Shown here in pieces: positions 43,592 to 52,331 of a stretch of DNA of 64,000 nt (its first letter is position 1; each line of letters begins with the position of its first letter). Location of the stretch: positions 1 to 64,000 of the forward strand of contig DGQP01000007.1 in the NCBI GenBank assembly GCA_002400415.1, given 5' to 3'. A program made the position numbers and the translations under genes. The notes under the pieces are model-generated. The model did no database searches. It saw only the letters and a program-made list of their open reading frames with translations, and was not told the origin of the DNA. Origin of the DNA: Chitinophagaceae bacterium UBA4411. GTDB lineage: Bacteria; Bacteroidota; Bacteroidia; Chitinophagales; Chitinophagaceae.

Positions 43592-44254
43592 ATGAGAAAA
43601 CATTCTAAAGAGTACCTGGCAAATCTTACACCGTATAAATGTTATGAAATCCTGGTGGAAGGGAATCAGCGCTTTGTTAATAACCTGAATGCAGATCATG
43701 ATCATCTTGAAATGATCAATGAGACCCGCGAAGGACAATACCCGTTTGCGGTGATACTGAGCTGCATGGACTCCCGTACTTCTGTAGAACTGGTATTTGA
43801 CCAGGGCCTTGGCGACCTGTTCAGTATCCGTGTGGCCGGTAATGTTGTAAATAATGACATCATCGCCAGCATTGAATATGCGGTGAAATATGTCGGATCA
43901 AAATTACTTGTAGTACTTGGCCATACAGAGTGCGGCGCTATCAAAAGTGCAAAAGCAGGCGTAAAAGACGGGCATATTACTGAATTGCTGAGCAGGATAC
44001 AACCGTCTATCAGCAAGGCCATGCTGAAGAATGAAAAGGACCACCTGTTTCATGATAATGTGGCTTATGCCAATGTTGAAAACAGCCTGGAAGAAATACT
44101 CACCCGCAGTGAAATCGTGAAAGAAATGTTTGCAAAAGGAGAAATAGGCCTGGTGGGAGGTATGTACAATGTCGAAAACGGTGAAGTGGATTTCTTCAAG
44201 AACCTGACCAGGATGCAAAAAGAAGATAAACAATTAAAAACAGCAGTTCTTTAA
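43592..44254 (+). CDS. Beta-carbonic anhydrase 2
   Basis: A 220-residue cytoplasmic zinc enzyme with ligands Cys58, Asp60 (SCMDSRTSVE), His111 and Cys114 (GHTECGAI). The HTECGA motif places it in a different beta-CA clade from carbonic anhydrase 1 (HYGCGG). It lies 44 nt upstream of the SulP gene, the usual arrangement when a carbonic anhydrase supports a bicarbonate transporter. Confidence 0.96.
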   Translation: MRKHSKEYLANLTPYKCYEILVEGNQRFVNNLNADHDHLEMINETREGQYPFAVILSCMDSRTSVELVFDQGLGDLFSIRVAGNVVNNDIIASIEYAVKYVGSKLLVVLGHTECGAIKSAKAGVKDGHITELLSRIQPSISKAMLKNEKDHLFHDNVAYANVENSLEEILTRSEIVKEMFAKGEIGLVGGMYNVENGEVDFFKNLTRMQKEDKQLKTAVL

Positions 44255-44298
44255 AAAACCGGGGGAAAACCTGAATTAATTAAAAACAAGAATTAAAG

Positions 44299-45879
44299 AT
44301 GAAGTTAAGTACGAAGTATTTTAAAGCGGATATGCTATCTGGCATGGTCGTCTTCCTGGTAGCATTACCGCTATGCCTGGGCATTGCAGTGGCAAGTGGT
44401 GCACCACCCTTTGCCGGTATTATTACCGGCGTAATCGGTGGGATTGTTGTTGGACTATTAAGTAACTCAAACGTAAGCGTATCGGGTCCGGCTGCGGGTC
44501 TGATCGCTATTATCGTAGCGGCGATTACTGACCTGGGATATGAACCCTTTTTAGTGGCAGTGGTTATAGCCGGCTTAATACAATTAACACTTGGTTTTTT
44601 AAAAGCCGGTAGTATATCCAGCTATTTTCCAACCAGTGTGATCGAGGGAATGCTGGTAGCTATCGGCATCATTATTATTAAAAAGGAAATACCACATGCT
44701 ATCGGTTATGATAAAGAGCATGAAGGAGATTTTTTTTCCTATGAGTTACTGAGTGAGGATAAGGGTTTCTTTACGGAGATTATTCATTCTTTTAACTATG
44801 CACACCTGGGTGCGATTATTATAACGGTTGTTTCGATAGGAATCCTCGTGGCATTTAACAAAGTGCCGTCGCTGAAAAAAATAAAAGCAATACCGGGAGC
44901 GCTGGTTGTAGTGATTGTTGGTATCATCCTGAATGAACTATTCAAATCAACAGGTTCTTCACTAGCAATAATTGGACAGGAGCATTTAGTTACGCTGCCA
45001 ACGGCTTCTTCTTTCAGCGAGTTCTTTGGTCAGTTTACCACGCCTGATTTCTCGGGATTTTCGAATTCAAAAGTATGGGTGGTCGGTGTTACTATTGCTA
45101 TCGTTGCGAGTATTGAAACATTATTGTGCCTGGAAGCAGGTGATAAGATGGACCCGATGAAGCGTTTCTCAAGTGCCAATACCGAATTAAAGGCGCAGGG
45201 AGTGGGTAATATTTTATCCGGTTTAATTGGTGGTATACCCATGACATCCGTTATTGTAAGAACATCTGCCAATGTGAATGCCGGTGCGAGAACAAAACTA
45301 TCGGCTGTAGCCCACGGCATTTTCCTGTTACTGGCTGTAGTCAGCATCCCGTTCTTATTGAATAAGATACCGATGGCCTCCCTGGCAGCTATCCTGATCA
45401 TGATCGGGCTGAGATTAGCAAGCCCCAAAGTATTTACCCATATGTGGCATACGGGCAAGCACCAGTTCATCCCTTTTGTTGTGACTGTGGTAGCTGTAGT
45501 ATTAACCGATCTTCTGAAGGGTGTGGGAATCGGGCTGGCCGTGAGTATTTTCTTTATCCTCCGGGGTAATATGAAACTGGCTTATTTCTTCAAAAAAGAA
45601 AAACACAAAGAAGGCGAAACTATTCATATTGACCTGGCACAGGAGGTTTCTTTCCTGAATAAGGCGGCTGTTAAGCAAACACTGGCTCACTTACCATCCA
45701 ACAGTAAGGTAGTGATTGATGCTGCGAATACCGTCTATATAGATTATGATGTGCTGGAACTGATCAGGGACTTCCTGAACTATGGTTCCAAAGATAAAAA
45801 TATAGAGGTGACCCTGCAGAACTTCAAACCAGCTTATAAAATGGAGGATGCAATACATGTGCACTCAGAGAAAGATTAA
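44299..45879 (+). CDS. SulP-family anion transporter, probably bicarbonate (BicA-like)
   Basis: A 526-residue inner-membrane transporter. The N-terminal domain has the SulP opening (DMLSGMVVFLVALPLCLGIAVA), SVSGPAAGLIAII and about 12-14 transmembrane helices including GLIGGIPMTSVIVRTSANVN. A C-terminal STAS-like domain starts near residue 430 (IDLAQEVSFLNKAAVKQTL). SulP members carry sulfate, bicarbonate or other anions. Position between a carbonic anhydrase and dabA makes bicarbonate the best guess, but sulfate cannot be excluded from sequence. Confidence 0.88.
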   Translation: MKLSTKYFKADMLSGMVVFLVALPLCLGIAVASGAPPFAGIITGVIGGIVVGLLSNSNVSVSGPAAGLIAIIVAAITDLGYEPFLVAVVIAGLIQLTLGFLKAGSISSYFPTSVIEGMLVAIGIIIIKKEIPHAIGYDKEHEGDFFSYELLSEDKGFFTEIIHSFNYAHLGAIIITVVSIGILVAFNKVPSLKKIKAIPGALVVVIVGIILNELFKSTGSSLAIIGQEHLVTLPTASSFSEFFGQFTTPDFSGFSNSKVWVVGVTIAIVASIETLLCLEAGDKMDPMKRFSSANTELKAQGVGNILSGLIGGIPMTSVIVRTSANVNAGARTKLSAVAHGIFLLLAVVSIPFLLNKIPMASLAAILIMIGLRLASPKVFTHMWHTGKHQFIPFVVTVVAVVLTDLLKGVGIGLAVSIFFILRGNMKLAYFFKKEKHKEGETIHIDLAQEVSFLNKAAVKQTLAHLPSNSKVVIDAANTVYIDYDVLELIRDFLNYGSKDKNIEVTLQNFKPAYKMEDAIHVHSEKD

Positions 45880-45888
45880 ACAACATTG

Positions 45889-48489
45889 ATGCAAAATGAA
45901 ACAGTAACGATTGAAAAACGGGGGGACCAGCACCTGCCGTTTAACGAAAAACAGGTATTGCATGAATTAAAGCATTACCTGCCATCGCAGCAGGCACTGA
46001 GGGATTTTATCCATCATAATTCCCTTCATGCTTTTCAGCACATGAAATTCTATGAAGGTATTTTTAAGGCATCAGGAATATTTGGTTTCCAGGTGCATCT
46101 CCAGTTAGCTGAGTACAGGGAAATGTACAAAACCGGAAGGATCAGGGAAGATGTGCTGGAAATGGTCATAGCCGGGAAAAAAGGCAAAAGCGCAGCCGGT
46201 ACGTGGAAAGCAAACCTTATCTCCAAACCATATGATACAATTAATCATCCGCGTATCGGCCGGCTGCGCAGCTATTGGAAAGACGTTTACCAGCTGGACC
46301 TGGATAATAAAGTCCACCCGTTATTGTTTCGTATCCTCTGTAGTTTTCTGGACCAGGGTATTGCGATACAAGCTTTCCCGGTGACGAATAAACCTTTCCT
46401 GGAAAGCATTAAAGAGCTGGAGCAAAACGGCCTGGTTAGTTTTTTCTCAACCCGGGCTGTCAGGAAGCAATTCCTTTCGGGTGACTATTCCATCAATGGT
46501 TTGTTGAAAGAGATTGTCGGAAAGGAAGAATATTTTGAGCAATATTTATTTGATCAGCAGTTCGCCCATCATGGCTGGAGTGGTTTTGTAAGTGCCGTGG
46601 AAGATAATCCGCAAACCCTGCTCGACAGGAAACAGATCAGTTTGAAAGAATTGGTTGCGTTTGAATTGCTGTTAGAACTGGATGCATTGCAATATACACT
46701 GGGAGGCAGGTGGTCTCCTTTGGCCCATCATGTTTTAGTTCCGCCGGCTGATTTATTTGCCGATATTCCGCAAACAGAATTTTCGGAGGTGATAGAACTA
46801 TGGCAGGAGGCTTTTGAATGGAGTTATTATGATTCTGTGTTGAAGGGAATCTTGCTTTCCAATGAAAAAAGAGAATCCGGGGGAAAGCAAACAGGTATAA
46901 ATGAAATGTCAAAAGAGCCGCCTTCCCTGCAGGCGATCTTTTGTATTGATGAGCGGGAGGATTCCATCCGACGCCATATTGAAGCGGTAGATAAAAAAGC
47001 AATAACATTCGGGGCGCCCGGTTTTTTTGGTGTGGAATTTTATTTCCAGCAACAGGGAGGGAAGTTTTATGATAAACTTTGCCCTGCACCGGTAACACCA
47101 AAATTCCTGATCAAAGAATCCGGAGCAACATCTGTTCCCAAAGAAGAGATAATCTATACCAAATACACGCACGGCATTCTATCCGGCTTTTTCCTCAGCA
47201 TTGGTTTTGGTTTCTGGGCCTTTGTCAAAAAAATGCAAATGCTGTTCCGCCCCAAAATGAGCCCGGCTATTTCCAATGCATATGGATACATGGATAAATT
47301 ATCCGTATTGACCATTGAGAATAAAAGCCCTGCTGATATTGAGAACGGACTGCAGGTTGGTTATACTGTGGATGAGATGACAACCCGGGCTGAAGGTTTT
47401 TTAAGGGGGATCGGCTTGATCAAAGATTTTGCCCCGCTTGTGTATATCGTTGCACATGGCAGCAGCAGTGCCAACAACCCGCATCATGGCGCCCATGATT
47501 GTGGCGCCTGTAGCGGAAGACCGGGCGCCACCAATGCCCGGGTGCAGGCGTTCATCTTAAATCATGATAAAGTAAGAAAAGCCCTGGCGGTAAAAGGGAT
47601 AAATATTCCTGCCAGCACGCAGTTTGTAGGTGCCATGCATGATACAGCTGCGGATGTAATGGCTTATTATGATGAAAAAATCCTGACTGAAGAAAATACA
47701 AAACTGCATATCATCAATATCCAGCATTTTGAAACAGCATTGAACCTGAATGCGAAAGAACGAAGCAGGCGGTTTGCTTCTATTAATACTAAACAGGAAC
47801 TGGAGCAGGTTCGTAAAGCGATTCACAACCGGTCCGTTTCTTTATTTGAACCAAGGCCTGAACTGGGTCATGGTACGAATACGCTGGCCATTATCGGCCG
47901 CAGGCAGGTTACAAAAGGATTGTTCCTGGACCGCCGTGCCTTTCTCAACAGTTACGACCATACCACTGACCCGGATGGTACTATCCTCTCCGCGGTGATG
48001 CGTCCAATTGGCCTGGTTTGCGGTGGCATCAACCTGGAATATTATTTTTCAAGGGTGGATAATATAAAACTGGGAGCAGGTACCAAATTACCGCATAATG
48101 TGATGGGGTTATTTGGTGTGGCCAACAGCAGCGACGGAGACCTCAGGCCCGGCCTTCCCTGGCAAATGATTGAAGTACATGATCCGGTGCGGTTACTGGT
48201 GATAGTTGAACATAAACCCGAAATAGTGCTGAAGGCCATTCAGTCCTCCCCCGAAGTATTTGAATGGTATAAAAACGAATGGGTGCATATAGCGGCGTTT
48301 GACCCGGAAGAAAAACAGTTTTACTATTTCAGAAACGGGGCTTTTGCTATATATGAACCCCTTACTAAAGCCGGCGAAATAAAGACCATTCATAATATGG
48401 AACAATTTATCGAGGGGGCGAAGGAAATGGAAACGAATCATATTGTTCATGCCACGGAAGAGAACTTGCCGGTTTACCTGCTGGATTAA
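45889..48489 (+). CDS. dabA: DabA, zinc-binding subunit of the DAB inorganic-carbon pump (DUF2309)
   Basis: An 866-residue peripheral protein of the DUF2309/UPF0753 family. DabA is proposed to act as a vectorial carbonic anhydrase-like module coupled to DabB. The zinc site expected from Halothiobacillus DabA2 (C351, D353, H524, C539) is present: Cys352 and Asp354 (FCIDERED), His523 (VAHGSSS) and Cys538 (HDCGAC), with the same 2- and 15-residue spacings. The start is ATG 45889 (a TTG lies one codon upstream). It lies 9 nt after the SulP gene and 10 nt before dabB. Confidence 0.93.
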   Translation: MQNETVTIEKRGDQHLPFNEKQVLHELKHYLPSQQALRDFIHHNSLHAFQHMKFYEGIFKASGIFGFQVHLQLAEYREMYKTGRIREDVLEMVIAGKKGKSAAGTWKANLISKPYDTINHPRIGRLRSYWKDVYQLDLDNKVHPLLFRILCSFLDQGIAIQAFPVTNKPFLESIKELEQNGLVSFFSTRAVRKQFLSGDYSINGLLKEIVGKEEYFEQYLFDQQFAHHGWSGFVSAVEDNPQTLLDRKQISLKELVAFELLLELDALQYTLGGRWSPLAHHVLVPPADLFADIPQTEFSEVIELWQEAFEWSYYDSVLKGILLSNEKRESGGKQTGINEMSKEPPSLQAIFCIDEREDSIRRHIEAVDKKAITFGAPGFFGVEFYFQQQGGKFYDKLCPAPVTPKFLIKESGATSVPKEEIIYTKYTHGILSGFFLSIGFGFWAFVKKMQMLFRPKMSPAISNAYGYMDKLSVLTIENKSPADIENGLQVGYTVDEMTTRAEGFLRGIGLIKDFAPLVYIVAHGSSSANNPHHGAHDCGACSGRPGATNARVQAFILNHDKVRKALAVKGINIPASTQFVGAMHDTAADVMAYYDEKILTEENTKLHIINIQHFETALNLNAKERSRRFASINTKQELEQVRKAIHNRSVSLFEPRPELGHGTNTLAIIGRRQVTKGLFLDRRAFLNSYDHTTDPDGTILSAVMRPIGLVCGGINLEYYFSRVDNIKLGAGTKLPHNVMGLFGVANSSDGDLRPGLPWQMIEVHDPVRLLVIVEHKPEIVLKAIQSSPEVFEWYKNEWVHIAAFDPEEKQFYYFRNGAFAIYEPLTKAGEIKTIHNMEQFIEGAKEMETNHIVHATEENLPVYLLD

Positions 48490-48499
48490 AAAACACTAA

Positions 48500-50356
48500 A
48501 TGGACCAACTGCTTTTTTTGTTTATTGCTGTACCGATGCTGGCTTTTCTTGCCACTCTTTTCTGGCAAAATAAAAATGAAAGACCGATTGGCAATATTGT
48601 TCGATTTGCAAAAGTTTTCAATATACTGATCGCTGTTGCCTTTGCCACCTGGTGGATGGTTGATGGCCTCCGGCCCGTAAGCTATAAACTGGCTGCACTT
48701 TATGAGACGGATCATTTTGTTTTTGCCATTCAATTGTATTATGACGAGATAACAGCAGTATTCAGTATCGTTGGAGCACTGTTATTCTTTTTGGTAGCCA
48801 CTTTCAGTAAGTATTATATGCACCGCGATGCGGGGTATAAGCGTTTTTTTAATACGATCTTATTATTTTCAACGGCATATAATTTTATCATTCTCTCCGG
48901 GAATTTTGAGACCCTGTTCATCGGCTGGGAGATAAAAGGCATTTGCTCGTTTTTGCTGATTGCTTTTTACCGGAACCGTTATTTGCCGGTAAAGAATGCT
49001 TTCAAGGCGGTTACTAATTACCGTATCAGTGATGTGGCATTAATGCTGGCCATGTGGATGATGCACCATCTTGTGAACCGGAATATCACTTTTCCGGAAT
49101 TGGGAGAAGCAAAGGAGCTGGCTTTTGTATCAGGGCAGGCAGGCATGGCTGTATTTATCGTTTGTATGATGATCTTACCGGCTGTTATTAAATCAGCCCA
49201 GTTCCCTTTCAGCAGCTGGTTGCCAAGGGCTATGGAAGGGCCCACTTCCTCCTCAGCTATATTTTATGGGTCATTAAGTGTACATATTGGTGTTTTCCTG
49301 TTACTGCGTACACATCCGTTTTGGGAAGATATGGTATGGGCAAAGGCAGTTATTATTGTTATTGGCGCATTAACAGCCATTATTGCAACTATGATCGCAA
49401 GAGTGCAACCAACAGTAAAAACGCAGATCGCTTATTCATCAGCCGCACAAATAGGTTTAATGTTCATTGAGGTGGCATTAGGGTTTCACTGGCTGGTACT
49501 GATCCACTTTGCAGGGAACGCTTTTTTAAGAACGTACCAGTTGCTGGTATCGCCTTCCGTATTGAACTACCTGGTGCATCACCAGTTCTTTCATTATACA
49601 AAGCCTGAGCAAAAGGCTGTTTCCAGACTAAAAGCTGCTTTGTTTATGCTGAGTATCAAAGAATGGAATCTTGATACGATCATGTTCAGGTATGTATGGA
49701 GCCCTTTTAAATGGCTGGGCAAAAAAATGGAATTCCTGCAATCAGGTGTTCTTATTGTTGTATTAGAAGTTGCAGGTGTGGTGCTGGTTGCCGCGGGGTA
49801 CAGTAGCCCCGGAATTTTTCAATCCGTGCAGCCTGTCTTACCTATTGTGCTGATCAGCATCGCCCTTGCGGTGATCCTGTTTGCATTCTCTTTCCGGCAA
49901 TCGGCTTTAAAAGCATGGCACTATTTAATAACCGGGCATATATATATCATTGCTGCAGTGGTATTCAACACCGGCCATATTAACTTTATTGAGCTTGCTT
50001 ATTATAGCAGCGGGGTGTTGGTAGCTTTTCTGTCAGGCTATTATTGTCTGCAAAGAATAAAAGGCATTGATAATGATATTTCGCTCAACCGCTTTCATGG
50101 CTATGTCTATGAACAGGAAACTACCGGCTTTCTGTTTTTATTGTCAGCAATGGGTATGCTGGGCTTCCCGGTCACGGCAGCTTTTATTGGTATTGATGTC
50201 CTGTTCACTTACGTACACAGCGGGCAGACAGCACTTATTATCCTGCTGGCTTTGTGTTTTGTGTTTATTGAACTGGCCGCATTCAGAATTTTATTGCGCA
50301 TCTTTCTGGGGCCGCATAAAAAAACAGATCACCCGGTGGCATTCAGGTCGTCTTAA
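48500..50356 (+). CDS. dabB: DabB, NuoL/NDH-5-like cation-conducting partner of DabA
   Basis: A 618-residue integral membrane protein of the proton-conducting transporter family (complex I subunit L type), with about 14-16 helices. The core motif region WEIKGICSFLLIAFY and KSAQFPFSSWLPRAMEGPTSSSA is the classical Nuo L/M signature; the Lys in IKSAQFP and Glu in WEIKG are those implicated in proton passage. No other nuo or mrp gene is nearby and it follows dabA directly, so it is DabB rather than NuoL or MrpA. Confidence 0.92.
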   Translation: MDQLLFLFIAVPMLAFLATLFWQNKNERPIGNIVRFAKVFNILIAVAFATWWMVDGLRPVSYKLAALYETDHFVFAIQLYYDEITAVFSIVGALLFFLVATFSKYYMHRDAGYKRFFNTILLFSTAYNFIILSGNFETLFIGWEIKGICSFLLIAFYRNRYLPVKNAFKAVTNYRISDVALMLAMWMMHHLVNRNITFPELGEAKELAFVSGQAGMAVFIVCMMILPAVIKSAQFPFSSWLPRAMEGPTSSSAIFYGSLSVHIGVFLLLRTHPFWEDMVWAKAVIIVIGALTAIIATMIARVQPTVKTQIAYSSAAQIGLMFIEVALGFHWLVLIHFAGNAFLRTYQLLVSPSVLNYLVHHQFFHYTKPEQKAVSRLKAALFMLSIKEWNLDTIMFRYVWSPFKWLGKKMEFLQSGVLIVVLEVAGVVLVAAGYSSPGIFQSVQPVLPIVLISIALAVILFAFSFRQSALKAWHYLITGHIYIIAAVVFNTGHINFIELAYYSSGVLVAFLSGYYCLQRIKGIDNDISLNRFHGYVYEQETTGFLFLLSAMGMLGFPVTAAFIGIDVLFTYVHSGQTALIILLALCFVFIELAAFRILLRIFLGPHKKTDHPVAFRSS

Positions 50357-50377
50357 ACACCGGATGCGGGAAACAGC

Positions 50378-50623
50378 TTAGAGTTCGGAAGAACTCTCCG
50401 GAAGATGGTCATACTCCCCTTTGATGGCATACCAGCCAAAAATCATCAGACCGATGGCAATAGGGGTAAAGATGCCGATAATGATAACCCAGATTACCGG
50501 GTTATTGATATCTTTTTTCCCGGCGGGATCAATATGAACGATGGCTCTGTCCACCAGGAAATAAACAACGGCCGGGGCCAGGATGAACCAGATAAAACCA
50601 AGAGCTCTTTTTACGCTATTCAT
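50378..50623 (-). CDS. Small two-helix membrane protein beside the MFS symporter
   Basis: An 81-residue protein with two transmembrane helices (FIWFILAPAVVYFLV and VIWVIIIGIFTPIAIGLMIF) separated by a short polar loop with DPAGKKDINNP. It follows the MFS gene by 10 nt in the same orientation. I believe similar small proteins accompany MFS symporters in Bacteroidota (DUF6814-like), but I cannot confirm the family. It may stabilise or regulate the transporter. Confidence 0.7.
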   Translation of the reverse strand: MNSVKRALGFIWFILAPAVVYFLVDRAIVHIDPAGKKDINNPVIWVIIIGIFTPIAIGLMIFGWYAIKGEYDHLPESSSEL

Positions 50624-50633
50624 AGTTATTTTT

Positions 50634-52169
50634 TTAATCTTCTACGTTTTCGTCAATTTTATTGCGGAGGTAAACAGCGCCTATCAGCAGGCAGAGAGCG
50701 GCAATACCGATAGGGTACCACAAACCCACCAACGGATCGGAGGGAAAGGAAGTGGTCAGTAATAAGCCAATAAAGGGTACTAACCCGCCAAAGACACCAT
50801 TACCAATATGATAAGGCAAACTCATAGATGTATAGCGGATCTTGGTCGGGAACATTTCAACTAAGAAGGCTGCGATGGGGCCGTAGACCATGGTTACTAG
50901 AAAGATTAGAAAGAAAACCAGGGCTACAAACTTCCAATAGGTACCAGTATTTACTTTTTTATCAATAAAGGTGCCTGTTAAATCTTGGCTCAAGACTGAG
51001 GAAAGTGCTTTGAACCCACCAACTTTTGTATATGAAGTACCTAAAGTGTCTAGCATCAAATTTGTAAAAGAGGCTCCGTTTTTAGTCGTGTAACGATTTC
51101 TTATTTCTATTAAAGAATTTGTTTTATAAGCAGTATCTGTTTTAACAAGGATTGCGTCGCCTTTTACCAGCTTTTTGATATCTGTATCTTGAAGAAGAGT
51201 GGAAAATACAGGCCGGTATAACAGAACTCCCAGTAGCATTCCCGTCATCATGATCCATTTTCTCCCGATTTTATCACTCAGCCAGCCCCAGAATACAAAG
51301 AACGGTGTGGCAAAAGCAATGGCCCATAACATAATGGTGCGGCTTTGCTCAAATTCCAATTTGCAGGAGTTCTCTAAAAAACTCTGTGCATAGAATTGAC
51401 CAGTGTACCAGACAACACCCTGCCCCATAACCGCACCAAACAAAGCCATCAGCACCATTTTAAAATTGGCCTTGTGCCGGAAACTTTCTTTTAATGGGTT
51501 GGCTGATATTTTCCCTTCTGATTTTAGTTTGGAGAACAACGGCGACTCCGACATTTTTAACCGGATATACACGGAAACGATCACTAATAAGATAGATATC
51601 CAGAACGGGTAACGCCAGCCACCCCATTCCGCATTAAAGGCATCATCTGGCATATTCAGTTTCACCAGCATGATAACGCCCAGCGCAACAAATAATCCGA
51701 GGGTAGCTGTTGTTTGTATCCAGCTGGTATAAAAACCTCTTTTATGTGCAGGAGAATGTTCGGCCACATAGGTTGCCGCACCGCCATATTCACCACCGAG
51801 TGCCAAACCTTGTATCAGTCTTAATAATAATACCAGTAAAGGAGCTGCGATTCCAATAGACTTATAGCCCGGCACCAGCCCGATCAGGAAAGTAGAGCCC
51901 CCCATTAACACCAGTGTGAGCAGGAAAGTATATTTTCTGCCGATCAGGTCGCCGAGGCGGCCAAAAACCAGAGCACCAAAAGGACGGACAATAAACCCGG
52001 CGGCGAATATGGCCAGGGTACTGAGCAATGCAGCTGTGGCATTTCCTTCGGGAAAGAATTGGGTGGAGATGGTTTTGGCAAGCATTCCAAAGATGTAGAA
52101 ATCGTACCACTCGATCATGGTACCTGCAGAGGAAGCGGCAATCACACTTCGTATGGTCGTTGGTTTCAT
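50634..52169 (-). CDS. MFS transporter, metabolite:H+ symporter type
   Basis: A 511-residue inner-membrane permease. It opens with AASSAGTMIEWYDFYIFGML, the hallmark of the MHS (metabolite:H+ symporter; ProP/KgtP/ShiA) group, followed by GRLGDLIGRKYTF and ALGGEYGGAATYVAEHSP. Twelve helices are likely. An insert of about 85 residues (roughly 323-408) with a non-membrane sequence lies between two late helices. It is divergent from acs, with 162 bp between start codons, which suggests uptake of acetate or another carboxylate; this is inference. Confidence 0.9.
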   Translation of the reverse strand: MKPTTIRSVIAASSAGTMIEWYDFYIFGMLAKTISTQFFPEGNATAALLSTLAIFAAGFIVRPFGALVFGRLGDLIGRKYTFLLTLVLMGGSTFLIGLVPGYKSIGIAAPLLVLLLRLIQGLALGGEYGGAATYVAEHSPAHKRGFYTSWIQTTATLGLFVALGVIMLVKLNMPDDAFNAEWGGWRYPFWISILLVIVSVYIRLKMSESPLFSKLKSEGKISANPLKESFRHKANFKMVLMALFGAVMGQGVVWYTGQFYAQSFLENSCKLEFEQSRTIMLWAIAFATPFFVFWGWLSDKIGRKWIMMTGMLLGVLLYRPVFSTLLQDTDIKKLVKGDAILVKTDTAYKTNSLIEIRNRYTTKNGASFTNLMLDTLGTSYTKVGGFKALSSVLSQDLTGTFIDKKVNTGTYWKFVALVFFLIFLVTMVYGPIAAFLVEMFPTKIRYTSMSLPYHIGNGVFGGLVPFIGLLLTTSFPSDPLVGLWYPIGIAALCLLIGAVYLRNKIDENVED

Positions 52170-52331
52170 CGTTAGTTATTAGTGATAAATAATCTATGAG
52201 GTAAGATAGGCATTTATGAAAAATGGTAAAACAATTTTACCGGAAACGTTACCAGCAAATTGAACGGAGTTTAGCAACAGTTCAGTAAATTTATGCTCCG
52301 TAATTACCTCAGATCAATAATAAAGATTGTT

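Noticed and set aside
48500..50356. NuoL of respiratory complex I or MrpA antiporter subunit
   Set aside because: No nuo or mrp gene is adjacent and DUF2309/dabA lies 10 nt upstream, which is the DabA-DabB arrangement.
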